From: Rhizobium sp. Q54
GTDB lineage: Bacteria; Pseudomonadota; Alphaproteobacteria; Rhizobiales; Beijerinckiaceae
Direction of reading: 5' to 3'
DNA length: 9,516 nt
Assembly (NCBI GenBank): GCA_945901195.1
Contig: CAMDKB010000156.1
Span: 1 to 9,516, forward strand
A model generated the notes under the pieces. It did no database searches. It was not told where the DNA came from and saw nothing but the letters and a program-made list of their open reading frames with translations. The translations under genes were made by a program, and so were the position numbers. This document shows positions 6,951-9,516 of the stretch, piece after piece (the first letter of the stretch is position 1; each line of letters begins with the position of its first letter).

Positions 6951-7160
6951 TCAATCGGACGCTTGGGGATCGCCGGGTTTTCCCGTCTGCACCCTGCCGC
7001 GGGCCTGCGCCTTGCGGCGCTTCAAATTCTCCCGCAGGGCGGTGGCGAGCCGTTCAGCACGCAGTTTTTCGCGCACCGCCGCCCGTTCGTCCGCGCTGCT
7101 GCGCCCCGGGGGGCCGCTGGCCGGGTTTTCCGCTGCTATTTCGCTGTTTCCGTCTGCCAT
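6951..7160 (-). CDS. Small Arg/Lys/Ala-rich conserved hypothetical protein next to murA
   Basis: A frame of 69 codons from ATG 7160 (72 from ATG 7169). The N-terminal part is low-complexity (ENPASGPPGRSSADE); the core ERLATALRENLKRRKAQARG looks like a basic amphipathic helix. From memory, short proteins ending in 'ALRxNLxRRKAQxR' are common in alphaproteobacteria; no function is known to me. I prefer ATG 7160 because GGACGG lies 9 nt upstream, whereas ATG 7169 has nothing at a usable distance. It shares strand with murA, 180 bp upstream of it, and might be cotranscribed. No signal peptide or membrane segment is visible. Confidence 0.6.
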   Translation of the reverse strand: MADGNSEIAAENPASGPPGRSSADERAAVREKLRAERLATALRENLKRRKAQARGRVQTGKPGDPQASD

Positions 7161-7336
7161 CTGCTTCATCCGTCCGCGCCGTCTATAGCCCAGCCCACCC
7201 GGCGGCGCTACTTTTTGTCCCGTTCAGAATTAATGCGGCCCGTCGCGAAATATCCGCCTGCAGGCTTGCCCCCAAGCCCCCCCTGTGGCAAAAGCCGCGC
7301 TGTCCAGAGCGCAGGCCATGCCGCGCCGGTATTTTC

Positions 7337-7411
7337 GCTGCGGTAGCTCAGTGGTAGAGCACTCCATTGGTAATGGAGAGGTCGAGAGTTCAATCCTCTC
7401 TCGCAGCACCA
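7337..7411 (+). tRNA. tRNA-Thr (anticodon GGT), CCA encoded
   Basis: A complete cloverleaf can be drawn: acceptor GCTGCGG (7337-7343) with TCGCAGC (7401-7407), the last pair G-T; D-arm GCTC/GAGC (7346-7349, 7357-7360); anticodon stem CTCCA/TGGAG (7362-7366, 7374-7378) around loop TTGGTAA with anticodon GGT at 7369-7371; T-arm GAGAG/CTCTC (7384-7388, 7396-7400) around TTCAATC; discriminator A7408 and CCA 7409-7411. It reads Thr codons ACC and ACT. It lies about 100 bp upstream of an integrase gene in the same orientation, so its 3' end is a likely integration site for a mobile element and has been restored by the insertion. Confidence 0.97.
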
Positions 7412-7471
7412 TCTAACATTCTGAATGCAAATAAAATTATTGATTTAAAGGCAGTTTAGCCCATATTCGCG

Positions 7472-7503
7472 TTACAAAGTTGGTTACAAAGCCGACTACA
7501 AAG
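7472..7503 (+). repeat. Three direct repeats at 12-bp spacing before the integrase gene
   Basis: TTACAAAG (7472-7479), TTACAAAG (7484-7491) and CTACAAAG (7496-7503) repeat exactly every 12 bp with different 4-nt spacers. They sit between tRNA-Thr and the integrase ATG. Short directly repeated sites beside int genes are typically arm-type sites bound by the integrase N-terminal domain, or sites for autoregulation. That role is inference; the repeats are seen directly. Confidence 0.7.
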
Positions 7504-7515
7504 AGAGCTCTCACG

Positions 7516-9117
7516 ATGGCCGGGGCGACGAAGAATCTTCTCCAGCGGCAAGGTCGGTATTACGCGCGACTGGTTGTTCCAGGACTGTTGCGTTCGGCCG
7601 TGGGAAAAACCGAGCTCCGGACCCCGTTAGGGGCGGATCGGAGAATTGCTCTGCAGCGTTTCCCTCTTGCAATGGCCCGCCTCTTGGACGTTCTCAGTGT
7701 GGCTCGGCGTGCATTCGAAGCAAAGCAGCAAACTGTTCGTCGTCCTTTGAACGAGACCGCAATCGCTCAATTGCACTATCAGGAAAGTCTGGAATACGAC
7801 GATGCGGATCGGAATCATTCAGACGAAGCAATGTCCGGAGGAATGCCTTCATACAATGCCTGTTACGCCGACGAACGGCTTGCCACACTCACCGAGATTG
7901 CGAGCGGCGGCGCAACTGACGAAACAATTGAAGATCAGATTGGCCATTTTATCGAACAATTGCGCGAACGCGGAAATATAGAGACCGCTGTTGGGACTAA
8001 CGAATGGCGAAAATTAGCTCGCCTTTTAGCCAGTGTCCAAATCGAAACCATCAAAAGATCTCTTGAACGAGACCGAGGTGATTATTCCGGGCAGCCATCT
8101 TTTCCTCCACTTACTAGAGAGCCGGTCAACATTCAGGAAGTCGATAAACTGCCGATTAGAGAGCTTTTCGCGACCTATTTGAAGGAACTTAACAGATCTG
8201 GAAAAGGCGCCGCAGCAAAACGTAGATGGGCTCCCGTTATTGAATCCGTGATCACTTTCATGAAACATGACGACGCCAGCAGGATCACGCGGGTCGACAT
8301 CATCCGATGGAAAGACGATCTGCTAGAACGTTTGTCACCCAAGACGGTCACAGCCGTTTATTTAGGCGCTGTGCGAGCTATCCTCCAATACGCAGTAGAC
8401 AATGACAAGCTCACTATGAACCCGGCTACGGGAATCAAAGTGCGAGCTGCGGCTAAGATTCAAAATCGCTCAAAAGGCTTCACCCACGATGAAGCTATCG
8501 CTCTCCTATCTGCAGCGTACAACTACGTGCCGCGTCAAGCCAAGAACCCTCGCACGCGCGAGAATGGCTATACGACCGCCGCAAAGCGCTGGATCCCTTG
8601 GATATGTGCATTTACAGGCGCGCGAGTCGCAGAGATTGGTCAATTACGGAAGGAAGATTTTCTTGTATTGGGCAATATTCAGTTTCTCCGAATTTCGCCA
8701 GATGCAGGTTCAGTTAAAACGCGGCAATACCGAGATGTCCCGCTACATAAACAGCTGATTGATTTGGGTTTATTAGATTTCGTCAATCAAGCGCATTTAG
8801 GTCCTCTGTTCTTTGACGCTACATCAAAACGTTCGTCTGAACAATTACCTGCTAGCCATCTCTCCAAGCGACTATCGCAATGGATTAGAACTCTAAAACT
8901 TATCTCAGAAGACGTTGATCCAAACCATGGCTGGCGCCACCGATTTAAGACGATTTCACGTGAATTAGGCGTAGACCCGCGCATAGCTGATTCAATTCAA
9001 GGGCATGCAGCTCGGACGGCGGGAGAGAATTACGGAGACGTCTCTTTGGTCGCAAAAGACGCTGTAATTCGAAGGTTTGCGGCATTTGATATCATTCCCA
9101 ATTCAAACTCCCAGTAA
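7516..9117 (+). CDS. Tyrosine recombinase / integrase of a tRNA-associated element
   Basis: Catalyses site-specific integration and excision of a mobile element. A protein of 533 residues from ATG 7516. The N-terminal part (NLLQRQGRYYARLVVPGLLR, about 7-26) resembles the 'GxYYxRxxVPxxLR' start of DUF6538-type integrases. A core-binding domain (about 210-300, from LPIRELFATYLKEL) and the catalytic domain (about 320-520) follow. All six catalytic residues are present: Arg370 (FTGARVAEIGQL), Lys401 (SVKTRQYRDVPLH), His471 and Arg474 (HGWRHR), His497 (QGHA) and nucleophile Tyr506 (ENYGD). The frame is open back to TTG 7480, but that lies in direct repeats and lacks a ribosome binding site. The perfect palindrome GAGAGCTCTC (7503-7512) just before ATG could limit translation or bind a regulator. 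It lies about 105 bp after tRNA-Thr and ends 11 bp before a tRNA-Gln fragment. Confidence 0.93.
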   Translation: MAGATKNLLQRQGRYYARLVVPGLLRSAVGKTELRTPLGADRRIALQRFPLAMARLLDVLSVARRAFEAKQQTVRRPLNETAIAQLHYQESLEYDDADRNHSDEAMSGGMPSYNACYADERLATLTEIASGGATDETIEDQIGHFIEQLRERGNIETAVGTNEWRKLARLLASVQIETIKRSLERDRGDYSGQPSFPPLTREPVNIQEVDKLPIRELFATYLKELNRSGKGAAAKRRWAPVIESVITFMKHDDASRITRVDIIRWKDDLLERLSPKTVTAVYLGAVRAILQYAVDNDKLTMNPATGIKVRAAAKIQNRSKGFTHDEAIALLSAAYNYVPRQAKNPRTRENGYTTAAKRWIPWICAFTGARVAEIGQLRKEDFLVLGNIQFLRISPDAGSVKTRQYRDVPLHKQLIDLGLLDFVNQAHLGPLFFDATSKRSSEQLPASHLSKRLSQWIRTLKLISEDVDPNHGWRHRFKTISRELGVDPRIADSIQGHAARTAGENYGDVSLVAKDAVIRRFAAFDIIPNSNSQ

Positions 9118-9127
9118 TTGTATTAAC

Positions 9128-9150
9128 TTCGAATCCAGGTTCCCCAGCCA
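9128..9150 (+). other. 3' end of a tRNA-Gln gene (T-loop to CCA), likely attachment-site remnant
   Basis: The 23 nt read as T-loop TTCGAAT (9128-9134), 3' T-stem CCAGG (9135-9139), 3' acceptor strand TTCCCCA (9140-9146), discriminator G9147 and CCA (9148-9150). Segment lengths fit a tRNA exactly. An acceptor starting TGGGGAA with G73 points to tRNA-Gln. The upstream bases (TATTAAC) do not pair with the T-stem, so the match starts in the T-loop, a common crossover point for tyrosine recombinases. It begins 11 bp after the integrase stop. It is not a functional tRNA. Confidence 0.6.
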
Positions 9151-9194
9151 ATAAAAAATGTCATTTAAAATCAATGTATTAAATCTTAGGTTGC

Positions 9195-9211
9195 GTAACA
9201 GATAGTAACAG
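9195..9211 (+). repeat. GTAACAG direct repeat between the tRNA fragments
   Basis: GTAACAG occurs at 9195-9201 and 9205-9211, ten bases apart. It lies in the AT-rich, gene-free stretch 9151-9330 between the two tRNA 3' ends, where I see nothing else. It could be another protein-binding site of an attachment region; two copies of 7 bp are weak evidence. Confidence 0.25.
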
Positions 9212-9330
9212 CCGATCGTAGCAATTTTCGAGATTGATGTGTTTGGTGGTTCACCCGTCGTCTCTTCACTAGCCGCATTTGAGCGGATCGATATTATGCT
9301 TCTTTCATATCCCAAGATAAGACTGTCAGG

Positions 9331-9375
<45 letters not shown>

Positions 9376-9433
9376 AATCAATTCAGATAGTTAGATCCAT
9401 TTTTGATGAATTTTACAGCGCGAGTATTTGCGG

Positions 9434-9452
9434 CGGTAAGCACACGGTAAGC
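9434..9452 (+). repeat. Two CGGTAAGC direct repeats after the CAT-tRNA fragment
   Basis: CGGTAAGC occurs at 9434-9441 and 9445-9452, spaced 11 bp. It lies 58 bp after the tRNA fragment's CCA end; the first repeats after tRNA-Thr lie 60 bp after its CCA. This suggests arm-type sites of a second recombinase module. Confidence 0.5.
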
Positions 9453-9476
9453 GTTTGGCGTACTTTCGCGGCAAAA

Positions 9477-9516
9477 TGAGTGTTCAGCCTAAATCGCCTG
9501 CCTATGGGTCCGATAA
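9477..9516 (+). CDS. Start of an ORF cut by the window edge, possibly a second integrase
   Basis: ATG 9477 opens a frame that stays open to the edge (MSVQPKSPAYGSD). Thirteen codons are too few to identify it, and no clear Shine-Dalgarno precedes it. Its only support is position: it starts 102 bp after the CCA of the CAT-tRNA fragment and after paired direct repeats, matching the layout in front of the integrase at 7516. Confidence 0.3.

Noticed and set aside
5526..7346. 606-codon open frame on the + strand
   Set aside because: It is antisense to murA and the small upstream gene, both well supported. Its composition (Arg/His/Ala-rich) is typical of a shadow of GC-rich coding DNA, with no recognisable domain.
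9103..9315. 70-codon minus-strand frame between the integrase and the CAT-tRNA fragment
   Set aside because: No ribosome binding site or recognisable motif; it overlaps the integrase end and the tRNA-Gln fragment.

Overview
The window looks like an alphaproteobacterial chromosome segment. This rests on the character of GlmS, GlmU and MurA and on a small Lys/Arg-rich protein next to murA; no database search was possible. A GC-rich housekeeping block (about 736-7411) is flanked on both sides by AT-richer accessory DNA. Single 60-base lines that I counted give about 67% GC inside murA, 32% at the left edge, and 37-53% inside the glycosyltransferase gene.

Left accessory region (1-735): the 3' end of a ribbon-helix-helix protein gene overlaps a 61-codon gene of unknown function by one base (TGATG). 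A convergent small gene encodes a helix-turn-helix resembling the one in serine recombinases. This region abuts the 3' end of glmS, a classic insertion hot spot, but I see no transposon end.

Housekeeping block, minus strand throughout: a small conserved-looking protein, murA, a GT8-like glycosyltransferase, glmU and glmS. GlmS makes glucosamine-6-phosphate. GlmU (with GlmM, not in this window) turns the phosphosugar into UDP-GlcNAc. MurA commits UDP-GlcNAc to peptidoglycan. The glycosyltransferase interrupts this cell-wall set, is AT-richer, and has its own candidate promoter.

Right accessory region (7337-9516): an intact tRNA-Thr(GGT) is followed by a complete tyrosine recombinase gene with all six catalytic residues. 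Eleven bases after its stop codon is a 23-nt 3' end of a tRNA-Gln (T-loop to CCA). About 180 bp further on is a 45-nt 3' half of a CAT-anticodon tRNA (anticodon loop to CCA). All three tRNA ends point the same way. The last one is followed, at almost the same distances as after tRNA-Thr, by short direct repeats and an ATG that opens an ORF running off the window. I read this as a hot spot where several tRNA-targeting integrative elements have accreted; this is the most interesting part of the window.
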